DNA of 32,051 nt, taken from the IMG/VR virus record IMGVR_UViG_3300048584_000075, positions 1 to 32,051 of that record. One strand, given 5' to 3'. Numbering within the stretch: the first letter of the stretch is position 1; every line of letters starts with the position of its first letter. Under the pieces are notes generated by a model that saw only the letters and a list, made by a program, of their open reading frames with translations, was not told the DNA's origin and did not search any database. Below, in pieces: positions 5,127-11,370 of the stretch. Source of the DNA: a virus. A program made the translations under genes and the position numbers.

Positions 5127-5533
5127 GGGAGGGCAGCCTTGTCGATGACGAGGTGGCGGTTGGCTCGCAGGAGTGGGATCTTCACGATCGTCTGCTCGGT
5201 GGCAGTCACGAGCTCACTGAGGATCGCGCCAAGCGAGCCCAGGATGCCAGCGGCGATGCGCATCGCGCCCCCACTTCCGTCCCCCTGCTCGTAGTAGATG
5301 ACGTGGAGGCCGCTCTTGCGAATCGCTTCGAGTTCATCGGGCGAACGGAGCTGTCCCGTGTTCCCCGAGACCATGACCTCGAACTTGCGCTTGCGGGCAT
5401 CCCGGTAGAGAGCCACATCTGTCTTGCCCGACCATCCGAGACCATGGACAGTGTCGAACGTGTGGGCGTGGCACAGGCGTTCAATGACCGGCACGATAGG
5501 ACGCGGTACGTCCTCATCGAGCAAGACGTTCAC
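5111..5533 (-). CDS. PIN-like toxin, DUF5615 / VapC45-like
   Basis: 140 aa from GTG 5533, which overlaps the stop of the antitoxin gene (GTGA). It starts MNVLLDEDVPRPIVPVIERL with the paired acidic residues DED typical of DUF5615/Mut7-C PIN-like nucleases. A conserved Asp in GKTDVALYRDARKR and an S/T-G-N motif (VMVSGNTGQL) follow, as in this family. The C-terminal 60 residues are helical. It is expected to be a Mg-dependent ribonuclease inhibited by the upstream DUF433 protein. Order and domain pair match VapBC45 of Mycobacterium tuberculosis. Confidence 0.75.
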   Translation of the reverse strand: MNVLLDEDVPRPIVPVIERLCHAHTFDTVHGLGWSGKTDVALYRDARKRKFEVMVSGNTGQLRSPDELEAIRKSGLHVIYYEQGDGSGGAMRIAAGILGSLGAILSELVTATEQTIVKIPLLRANRHLVIDKAALPYWPR

Positions 5534-6195
5534 GCAGCCTCGGCGACCTGTCCCGCGAACCGAGCTGAGCCGCGGACGCCCTCGCGGGTGACGGAAGGGT
5601 AGAAGTCAATGACCTCGTCCGTCGACAAGCCGTCGACTACCAAGCTGGCCAGAAGCGTGTAGGGCACTCTGGAGCCGTCCGCGCAGGGCACGCCGGATCG
5701 GACCGCAGGGTCGATCGTGACACCCTTGGTCGGCCGAAGCAGGTCGGGTACGCGTCGGCCACGATCGGTGACGAAGGCGCTGTAGATGTCGCTCATCACA
5801 ATGTTCAACCCACCTTGCCTCGGCCGCTCCACGAGGTCGATGAAGTCGCCGTCCGCGGTCAGGTGCACGATCGTGCGCGGGCCCTCACTGAAGAACCTAT
5901 GCGCGGCCAAGTGGCTATCGGGGTACATGTCGCGCAGAGTCGCCACGGCCGAGCGCAGCTTGGGCAGTGAGACGTTGCCGCGAACCTGCGCGAACATGCG
6001 CAACGCCACGACGTCCTCGTAGGAGTAGCGCATCGGCCTAGGGTTGCGGTGCGACGGCTCGAGGATGACGGGGTCCGACCGCCAGTACGCCAATTGGGCC
6101 GGGGAAACCCCGGTCAGCACGACGGTCTCGGGAACGGTAAACACGAATCCGCTCCCCTCCCCCTCGGCAGCCTGCTCCACTGAACGGTACCCCAC
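5530..6195 (-). CDS. DUF433 antitoxin with MerR-like HTH, VapB45-like
   Basis: 221 aa. GTG 6195 is chosen for GGAGAG six bases upstream; the frame is open further 5' without protein-like sequence. Residues about 20-90 look like a MerR-type winged helix (TGVSPAQLAYWRS, then RYSYEDVVALRMFAQVRGN). The middle is a mixed region. The last 55 residues are a DUF433 domain (GVPCADGSRVPYTLLASLVV, DEVIDFYPSVTREGVRGSAR). Full-length DUF433 antitoxins with an N-terminal HTH are the VapB45 type. It should bind the PIN-like toxin encoded next and repress the operon. Confidence 0.75.
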   Translation of the reverse strand: MGYRSVEQAAEGEGSGFVFTVPETVVLTGVSPAQLAYWRSDPVILEPSHRNPRPMRYSYEDVVALRMFAQVRGNVSLPKLRSAVATLRDMYPDSHLAAHRFFSEGPRTIVHLTADGDFIDLVERPRQGGLNIVMSDIYSAFVTDRGRRVPDLLRPTKGVTIDPAVRSGVPCADGSRVPYTLLASLVVDGLSTDEVIDFYPSVTREGVRGSARFAGQVAEAA

Positions 6196-6215
6196 AGACT
6201 GCTCTCCGGCGGCAA

Positions 6216-6248
6216 GGAACCTCGCTAGTAGGGAACGGAACACGGAAC
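6216..6248. promoter_or_regulatory. Four GGAAC repeats upstream of the VapB45-like gene
   Basis: GGAAC occurs at 6216-6220, 6232-6236, 6237-6241 and 6244-6248; the first and last extend to GGAACCTC. They lie 21-53 bp upstream of the GTG start, where an autoregulatory operator would be. No convincing promoter boxes are seen. Confidence 0.35.
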
Positions 6249-6283
6249 CTCTCGACGGGTGAGCGGGGGCTTGAAAGCGAGGC

Positions 6284-6323
6284 AGCCCCCCACACCGGCT
6301 CAGCGGCCGCGGTGTGGGGGGCT
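6284..6323 (-). terminator. Hairpin terminator at the end of the late operon
   Basis: A perfect 14-bp stem: AGCCCCCCACACCG (6284-6297) pairs with CGGTGTGGGGGGCT (6310-6323) around a 12-nt loop. It lies 58 bp beyond the last late gene (stop 6381) and upstream of the VapBC45-like module. There is no long U-tract, as is common for actinobacterial terminators. The rest of 6196-6380 contains only the GGAAC repeats and the antitoxin's leader. Confidence 0.7.
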
Positions 6324-6380
6324 TCGTGCTAGCCCCACCAGGCCCGGGTGAGAGGCGGGCGGGGAGCAATGCGTCTGCGG

Positions 6381-6929
6381 TCAGTCGTCGCGCCGCTGCC
6401 TCACGACGTCGAACGGGCCGGCGACGGTGGCGACGTGCTCGGCCGCTGCCTCGAGGGCAGCCAGGACCCGGTCCTTGGGCTTGGCCCAGTCGCGGGTCGC
6501 GTGGAGGGAGCCGAGGGCGTGGTAGCAGCCTGATCCGACGGCGTACTCCCCGGTGGGTGAGCGGAGGAAGGAGTAGTCGGACTGGATCTCGTAGCAGCGT
6601 CCGCGGATGGCGAGGAGGAAGTTGCCGCCTTCGGCGACGTTGTGGTGGACGGCGTCCCAGCCGTGGTCGGCGTAGGCGGCGCGGAGGGCGCGCATGAGGT
6701 CGGTGGCGACCCAGCGGTCGATGTCCCAGCCCAGGGCGTGGACGGGTGGCTGGAGCGCGTACTGGAGGAGCTGGCCCATGCGGAAGGAGGACGTGTAGCC
6801 GATGAGCAGGGGCCCGTTGTGGAACGTCTTGGGGGAGGTGACGGGGCCGATGGTGTACCCGTCGGATCCGGCCCGGTCGGAGCCCATCCACACGCCGCGC
6901 GTGGTCTCGACGGCGACGATGCAGGTCAT
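6381..6929 (-). CDS. Ntn-hydrolase / proteasome-like (HslV-like) phage protein
   Basis: 182 aa from ATG 6929, which overlaps the preceding stop (ATGA). The N-terminus MTCIVAVETTRGVWMGSDRA resembles beta-type proteasome/HslV subunits, where Thr2 becomes the N-terminal nucleophile after Met removal and a G-x-D strand follows. Later stretches (LLIGYTSSFRMGQLLQYAL, AVGSGCYHALGSLHA) also fit this fold, including the G-S-G near the end. Small proteasome-like hydrolases are known from actinophages but their substrate is not. It could be a protease or another Ntn amidohydrolase. It is the last gene of the late operon. Confidence 0.6.
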   Translation of the reverse strand: MTCIVAVETTRGVWMGSDRAGSDGYTIGPVTSPKTFHNGPLLIGYTSSFRMGQLLQYALQPPVHALGWDIDRWVATDLMRALRAAYADHGWDAVHHNVAEGGNFLLAIRGRCYEIQSDYSFLRSPTGEYAVGSGCYHALGSLHATRDWAKPKDRVLAALEAAAEHVATVAGPFDVVRQRRDD

Positions 6930-7204
6930 TGGAGGTCCTCGGCGATGTCGAGGTAGCCGTGGGCGTCGACGTAGTTGTCGCCGTGGGCGGGGTTGGCCTT
7001 GGAGCGGGAGCCCTTCGCGAGGATGAACATCCAGGCGACGTCGTGGGCGCTGACTGGGGTGTGGAGCCAGGCGGCCCACAGGGCGGCGATGCGCTCGTGG
7101 TTGGGCCGGGGGTCGCCGTAGATGGTGGCTCGCTGGGCGACGATGCCGGCGGCCGGGTCCTGGTCGCAGGTGGGGCAGGCGCCGGCGGCGCAGGGGTCGG
7201 TCAC
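6926..7204 (-). CDS. DUF6378-like phage protein
   Basis: 92 aa. GTG 7204 overlaps the preceding stop (GTGA). A short Cys-containing N-terminus (CAAGACPTC) is followed by YGDPRPNHERIAALWAAWLH, HDVAWMFILAKGSRS and HGDNYVDAHGYLDIAEDL. This ordered motif set (G-D/N-H...W...H-D-V...K...D-N...D-x-x-G-Y) matches the DUF6378 family of phages. Its chemistry is unknown; the fold is likely all-helical and may relate to nucleotide hydrolases. The CxxC-like pair may bind metal. Confidence 0.65.
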   Translation of the reverse strand: MTDPCAAGACPTCDQDPAAGIVAQRATIYGDPRPNHERIAALWAAWLHTPVSAHDVAWMFILAKGSRSKANPAHGDNYVDAHGYLDIAEDLQ

Positions 7205-8364
7205 AGGATCTCCAGCCCGGACCAGCTGCCCTGGCCGACCAGCATCGTGACCAGACCGGGGGCGGTGTCGTCGCCGCGGGCTTCGGTCCAGTAGCCGGAC
7301 GAGGACACCAGGGGCGGGCAGACGACGGCGAGCCTGTTGCCGCCGGCGACCTCGGCGTAGAAGTGGTGCCGGTGGCCGGTGAGGAGGAGGTCGGCGGCGC
7401 CTGGGGAGGTGCGGCCGTGGGACTGGCCTGCCCACCAGGCGTGGATCTTCGAGGCGGGGCCCTGCCACTGGTGGCCGTGGGCGAACGCGACGACGGTGCC
7501 GGCGACGTCGAGGGTGACGGTGGACCGGTCGGGTTCGGGGTAGATGAAGCGGACGTCGTCGCGGCCGGCGAGGCGCAGGGCGTCGGCGACCTGCAGGATG
7601 CCCTCGACGGCCCAGGACTGGTCGGCGTCGTAGGCGGGCGTCTTACCGTGGCGCAGCGGGGTGTCGTGATTTCCTGGAATCGCGACCATCGTGACCCGGG
7701 CGTGGTTCATGAACTGCTGGACCTGCCACAGCGCCAGGCGGCGGTAGACGCGGAGCATTTCCACGATGCTCAGGTCGTTCTTCAGGATGGGGGCCGAGGT
7801 GACCGTGCCTTGGATGCAGTCGCCGAGCCAGGGCAGGACGACGTCCCTCGAGCAGCGCCCGGCCTTCGCGAGGGCCTTGAACCGGGCCACGGCGGCGAGG
7901 GTCTTGGCCTGGAAGCGGTCGATGACGGCGGACGTCTCCCCGTCGCCGAGCTGGGTGTCGGCAGTGGCGACCAGGAACCAGGGGAGGTCCGTCACGGCGA
8001 CGGGGATGGGGCGTGGCTTGCGGCGGCCGACGGCCTTCACGAGCTCGTCGACGTCCAGGCCGGCGCGGCGGCGCCGGATCGTGGCCCGGTAGTAGAACAT
8101 CCGCTGCACGCCGCCGCCCGCGACGGGGCCGTCCCACGCCCGGTACTGCACCGGCTCCACAACCTCGAACACCGCCGGGTCGAGGTCCCATACCGCGAGG
8201 AGCTCGTTCCAGTGCGTGGGCGGGGCGGGCAGTAGGGCGGTGGTCAGGGTGCCGGAGGTGCCGTCCCATTCCACGCCGGGCCGCCACCCGGGCGGGGCGG
8301 GCTGCGCCTGGGTGGCTGTGGACTCGGCTGCCGCGAGCTCGCGGGCCCGGTCAGACAGTGCCAT
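7201..8364 (-). CDS. Calcineurin-like metallophosphoesterase
   Basis: 387 aa. The motifs of binuclear metallophosphoesterases occur in order: DTQLGD (136-141), GDCIQG (181-186), GNHD (231-234), AHGHQ (295-299) and GHRHH (330-334). Residues 1-115 form an N-terminal extension seen in phage members. It probably hydrolyses phosphodiesters or phosphomonoesters; whether it acts on DNA or a nucleotide is unknown. The ATG at 8364 has GGGAGG five bases upstream and overlaps the preceding gene by 14 bp. Location among late genes, after lysis, is common in actinophages. Confidence 0.85.
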   Translation of the reverse strand: MALSDRARELAAAESTATQAQPAPPGWRPGVEWDGTSGTLTTALLPAPPTHWNELLAVWDLDPAVFEVVEPVQYRAWDGPVAGGGVQRMFYYRATIRRRRAGLDVDELVKAVGRRKPRPIPVAVTDLPWFLVATADTQLGDGETSAVIDRFQAKTLAAVARFKALAKAGRCSRDVVLPWLGDCIQGTVTSAPILKNDLSIVEMLRVYRRLALWQVQQFMNHARVTMVAIPGNHDTPLRHGKTPAYDADQSWAVEGILQVADALRLAGRDDVRFIYPEPDRSTVTLDVAGTVVAFAHGHQWQGPASKIHAWWAGQSHGRTSPGAADLLLTGHRHHFYAEVAGGNRLAVVCPPLVSSSGYWTEARGDDTAPGLVTMLVGQGSWSGLEIL

Positions 8365-8602
8365 GCATCCTCCCGAAGCACTCGCGCGAGCGGTGGCGGC
8401 GCAGGATCTGGGGCTGCAGCCAGGACACGTCGTACCCCTCCTCGGCGAGCAGGGCGAGGATCTGCTTGGCGGTCAGGGGGGTCTCGTCGAGGAGGCGGGT
8501 GAACTCGACCTGGTCCTCGGGCTTGAGCTGCTGGTGCAGGTGGCAGACGGTGCAGCCGGGGCCCTTGCGCTGTGCCGGTGCGGTTCGGTCAGCGAGCGCC
8601 AC
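8351..8602 (-). CDS. Small CxxC helix-turn-helix-like phage protein
   Basis: 83 aa from GTG 8602. CTVCHLHQQLKPEDQVEFTR, then LTAKQILALLAEEGYDVSWL and LRRHRSREC. The CxxC near the start and the Cys near the end may bind zinc. The middle resembles a helix-turn-helix that reads a pattern of small phage proteins found beside lysis and terminase genes. It could be a DNA-binding protein. Function unknown. Confidence 0.6.
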   Translation of the reverse strand: MALADRTAPAQRKGPGCTVCHLHQQLKPEDQVEFTRLLDETPLTAKQILALLAEEGYDVSWLQPQILRRHRSRECFGRMHGTV

Positions 8603-8617
8603 GGGTCCGTCCCCGAG

Positions 8618-9352
8618 TCAGGCGTGCTGCCGGAGGCGCTTGGTCACGGTCGCGTTGGAGGCCTTGAGGTCGACCTTGCGACGGCCGGCGTAGTCCCGGT
8701 GCTGAGGCCGACGGAGGACGGAGGTGTCGCCCTTCCAGCGGGCGGCGCGGGCGCATGCCCGCATGAGCTGGGCGAGGGTGGCCCACTGGGCGTCGGTGAG
8801 GTCGTCGACGATTCCCTTGGACACGATCTCGACGCCGAGGAGCCACTCGTTGCCCCGGTTCGCGGGCACCCCGAGGGCGTCCCAGGTGTCGGTGCCGGGG
8901 AAGTCGCCGAGGCCGGCGTGGTAGGTCCACTCCGAGCACATCACGTACAGGGAGCCGTCGCGGTCGAGGCAGAAGTTCGAGCAGGGGACCCCGAACTGGG
9001 GGTGGTTCGACACGTAGCGCAGGACCCCGTTGTTGGCGCCGCGCTTGTTCCCCTTGTTCCGGGGGTCGCGGGAGGCGGTGGCTGCGCCCGCCGTGTGATG
9101 CAGGAGGAGGGCGACGGGGCGGCCCTTGCCGAACTCGCCCTTGCCGCGGGTGCGCCACCCGGCCCAGAAGAACAGCTTCCCCGGGGTGATCTCCTCCCGC
9201 AGGGCCCGCTCGAGGTCGTCCGCGAACGTGGAGCCCTTGACGCCGAACGCGGCCCGCAGCTCCCGCAGGCCCGGGTCGTCCGGGTCCTCCAGGTCCAGGT
9301 CGACATCGTTCGGGAGCCCGTCGGGGACCCGGCACACGTCCAGGACCGTCAC
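8618..9352 (-). CDS. Endolysin: N-acetylmuramoyl-L-alanine amidase (Amidase_2/PGRP)
   Basis: 244 aa from GTG 9352, which overlaps the holin stop (GTGA). The PGRP/Amidase_2 fold is shown by ALLLHHTAGA (zinc ligand region, His85/86), WTYHAGLGDF (His145), LLGVEIVSKG (Glu175) and RPQHRDYAGRRKVD (His218 with the family's H-x-x-x-x-x-x-K-x-D). It should cut the amide bond between N-acetylmuramic acid and L-Ala. No cell-wall-binding domain follows, and there is no signal peptide, so release depends on the holin encoded directly upstream. Confidence 0.9.
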   Translation of the reverse strand: MTVLDVCRVPDGLPNDVDLDLEDPDDPGLRELRAAFGVKGSTFADDLERALREEITPGKLFFWAGWRTRGKGEFGKGRPVALLLHHTAGAATASRDPRNKGNKRGANNGVLRYVSNHPQFGVPCSNFCLDRDGSLYVMCSEWTYHAGLGDFPGTDTWDALGVPANRGNEWLLGVEIVSKGIVDDLTDAQWATLAQLMRACARAARWKGDTSVLRRPQHRDYAGRRKVDLKASNATVTKRLRQHA

Positions 9353-9576
9353 TTCGGGTCCTTGGGGTCGTCGAGGGTCAGGTTCGCGCGCGCGAGGGCC
9401 GCGGCGATCGTCCCGACGGCGGCGAGGCCGGACGCGACGACGGCGATCCACTCCCCGGGGACGTGGGCCGCGGCCATTCCCATCGTGATCGTTCCGGTCG
9501 CGCCGCCGGCGATGATCGCGACAACGAAGATGCGGCCTCGCACGCGAGCGGGGATCGGGTTCGGGGCAGTGGGCAT
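9349..9576 (-). CDS. Holin-like membrane protein
   Basis: 75 aa with GGAAGGA upstream of ATG 9576. Two hydrophobic segments, about residues 16-37 (IFVVAIIAGGATGTITMGMA) and 43-63 (WIAVVASGLAAVGTIAAALA), and a charged C-terminus (TLDDPKDPK) give the two-span topology of actinophage holins. It is directly upstream of and overlaps the endolysin gene. Assignment rests on topology and neighbours. Confidence 0.8.
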   Translation of the reverse strand: MPTAPNPIPARVRGRIFVVAIIAGGATGTITMGMAAAHVPGEWIAVVASGLAAVGTIAAALARANLTLDDPKDPK

Positions 9577-9590
9577 GCTCGTCCTTCCGG

Positions 9591-9950
9591 TCAGGTGCCC
9601 AGCGCCGGCATCGGCGGTGGGGGCGGGGGCTTGCGGTCGTTGATGTGGTGCTCGAGGACGCCGATGTGCTTGACGAGGACCTGGACCTCGTGCCGGTGCG
9701 CGGCCCGCTGGGAGGCGAGCTCTGCCCGCAGGGCGAGGATCTGCTGCTCCTGCTCGGCGACCTTGTCCCGCAGCTCCTCGATCCAGCGACGGGCGATGTC
9801 GTCCACGATCTGGAACGTCTCGACCTCCGCCTTGTCCGCCTGCGCGTCAGCCAGGGGGCGGGACGCGCGCCGGGCCAGGACGCCGCCGGCGAACCCGACG
9901 AGCGCGACGAACACCCCGACGAGCGCGGTCAGCCATGCCTCGTCGTTCAC
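9591..9950 (-). CDS. Membrane protein with coiled coil (lysis-cassette or tail-associated)
   Basis: 119 aa from GTG 9950, with AGGAGG four bases upstream and a GTGA overlap with the previous gene. One N-terminal transmembrane helix (residues 5-25, WLTALVGVFVALVGFAGGVL) is followed by a long coiled coil (residues 40-95; DIARRWIEELRDKVAEQEQQ) and a C-terminal run of prolines. This shape is common next to holins in actinophages and may be a second holin-like or holin-regulating protein. Not proven. Confidence 0.65.
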   Translation of the reverse strand: MNDEAWLTALVGVFVALVGFAGGVLARRASRPLADAQADKAEVETFQIVDDIARRWIEELRDKVAEQEQQILALRAELASQRAAHRHEVQVLVKHIGVLEHHINDRKPPPPPPMPALGT

Positions 9951-10165
9951 GGAGCCTCCTGGGGTTCGTCGATGTCGACGGCACCGTTCGGGTAGACGAC
10001 ACCGTTCGGGAACGAGGGGTGGTCGAAGATGAACCAGGCGTCGTCGATGAGGCTGTCGCCGGCCTGAAGCGGGGAGCCGTCGATGCGAGTGATCGGGGGA
10101 TCGCCCAGGGTGACCCCGTTGACGATGACGCCCTTCCGGTTCGTCTTGCTTCTGAGCTGACCCAT
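9947..10165 (-). CDS. Small hypothetical tail-tip-associated protein, 72 aa
   Basis: AGGAGGG precedes ATG 10165, which shares a base with the upstream stop (TGATG). The product (MGQLRSKTNRKGVIVNGVTL, then DDAWFIFDHPSFPNGVVYPN) is beta-rich and acidic at its end. No family recognised. It lies between the Gly-rich tail protein and the membrane/lysis genes, so a minor virion component is possible. Confidence 0.6.
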   Translation of the reverse strand: MGQLRSKTNRKGVIVNGVTLGDPPITRIDGSPLQAGDSLIDDAWFIFDHPSFPNGVVYPNGAVDIDEPQEAP

Positions 10166-10860
10166 CAGGCCCTCCTGATCCCCACCCACACGGCGCCGGC
10201 GGCGCCGTTGCCATTCGCTCCCGTGCCGCCACCTCCTGAGTTCGCTGCTGGCGCGGCTCCGGTCGTGCCGCCCCCGGCCCCGAAGGTGCCGGCCCACGTC
10301 GCCAGGCCTGCGCCTCCCGCGGTGCCCGATGCGGCGGCGCCTGCGCCTCCGCCGGCGTAGGACGAGGAGCCTGGGAAGCCTTGGCCGGAGATCGTCGGGG
10401 TCGCAGTGGTGTTGCCGCCCCCACCGGTAGCGGCCATCGCGGATCCGCCCGGGTTGCCAGTCGCGGCGCCGTAGCCGCCTCCGAGGGCGATGAGGTCACC
10501 GAATCGTGAGGGGTTCCCGTTGAGGGTGCTGGCGTTCGTCGATGCGGCGCCGACCGTGATTGCGTAGGTGGTGCCGGCCGTGACGTAGACGCGCTCGGTG
10601 ATGACTCCGCCGCCTCCGCCGCCTGACGCCCAGGCGACGAATCCCGGGCCGCCGCCGCCGATCACGACGACGTCGATCCAACCTTCACGGTCGAAGGTGA
10701 TCGTGCCGTTGGCGGTGAACTGCCAGTAGTCGATGGTGGTTCCGTCGGCCGTGGTCGACCCGGTCGTGGGGCTGCCGGTGGTGGAGGACACGTTGGGCCT
10801 GGTGTTCGCGGCCACGGTGAGGAGCCCGGCTCGTCGCCGGGCTGGGGTGGTGACGGCCAT
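10165..10860 (-). CDS. Glycine-rich minor tail protein
   Basis: 231 aa. ATG 10860 shares a base with the preceding stop. An N-terminal third with a strand-rich domain (DYWQFTANGTITFDREGWID, then VVVIGGGGPGF) is followed by about 150 residues dominated by Gly, Ala, Ser and Thr (GGGGGGVITERVYVTAGTTY; SGGGGTGANGNGAAGAVWVG). Glycine-rich domains of this sort are common in tail-tip proteins of actinophages and may form polyglycine-II bundles at the host-binding end. It belongs to the tail-tip group downstream of the 1073-aa tail protein. Confidence 0.75.
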   Translation of the reverse strand: MAVTTPARRRAGLLTVAANTRPNVSSTTGSPTTGSTTADGTTIDYWQFTANGTITFDREGWIDVVVIGGGGPGFVAWASGGGGGGVITERVYVTAGTTYAITVGAASTNASTLNGNPSRFGDLIALGGGYGAATGNPGGSAMAATGGGGNTTATPTISGQGFPGSSSYAGGGAGAAASGTAGGAGLATWAGTFGAGGGTTGAAPAANSGGGGTGANGNGAAGAVWVGIRRA

Positions 10861-11198
10861 CAGCTGATCAGAGCCCCGCACAGGGTGAAGATCACGTCGG
10901 ACGAGGACGCGGAGCCCATGAGGTACTTGTTCGTGGCGTCCAGGCAGATGCCCTGCGTGAGAGGGACGGTGGACTTCGCCGGCACGGTCTCGTCGTAGTA
11001 GATGAACTCGTCGGCGTCCGGGGTCGTGTCCGTCGCGATCGCGATGCGGAACGTCTGGGGGGAAGTGCTCTTGTTGCAGACGAACAGCGTGGACGCGACC
11101 ACGGAGGCGCCGGCGGCGACCGGACCGTAGATGGTGCCGTAGGTCCCGATCGCACCGTTGGCCTGCAGCTTGCCCAGACGGGCGTTGGCGACAGCCAT
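10860..11198 (-). CDS. Minor tail / virion structural protein
   Basis: 112 aa. MAVANARLGKLQANGAIGTY, then VASTLFVCNKSTSPQTFRIA and EFIYYDETVPAKSTVPLTQG form a predicted all-beta sandwich, a pattern seen in many actinophage tail-region proteins with N-K-S/T-x-x-P-x-x-F/V-R-I-A. It lies between the small tail protein at 11200 and the Gly-rich tail protein. The exact role (tail tip or fibre base) is unknown. Confidence 0.65.
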   Translation of the reverse strand: MAVANARLGKLQANGAIGTYGTIYGPVAAGASVVASTLFVCNKSTSPQTFRIAIATDTTPDADEFIYYDETVPAKSTVPLTQGICLDATNKYLMGSASSSDVIFTLCGALIS

Positions 11199-11199
11199 G

Positions 11200-11358
11200 T
11201 CACGCTCCCATCAGCAGAAAGGGGTTGAGGCCGCCGTCGGCGCCGTAGGCCTTGAGGTAGGTGAGGTTGTCGCGGACCTGTTCGTTCATGATGTCCGCGT
11301 CGACTTCCTCCTGGTCGACCCAGTCGCGGGGCTCGGTCCAGGTGGGGGTGCCGGCCAT
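11200..11358 (-). CDS. Small conserved tail-region protein, 52 aa
   Basis: ATG 11358 with GGAGA upstream; stop TGA at 11200, two bases before the next ATG. MAGTPTWTEPRDWVDQEEVD followed by DIMNEQVRDNLTYLKAYG matches the widespread phage tail-fibre N-terminal motif (R-x-W-V-D-x-E-x-x-x-A-x-x-x-N-x-x-x-R-D-N-L). In other phages this motif begins longer fibre proteins, so this may be a stand-alone attachment segment. Confidence 0.65.
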   Translation of the reverse strand: MAGTPTWTEPRDWVDQEEVDADIMNEQVRDNLTYLKAYGADGGLNPFLLMGA

Positions 11359-11370
11359 GGGGTCTCCTGT

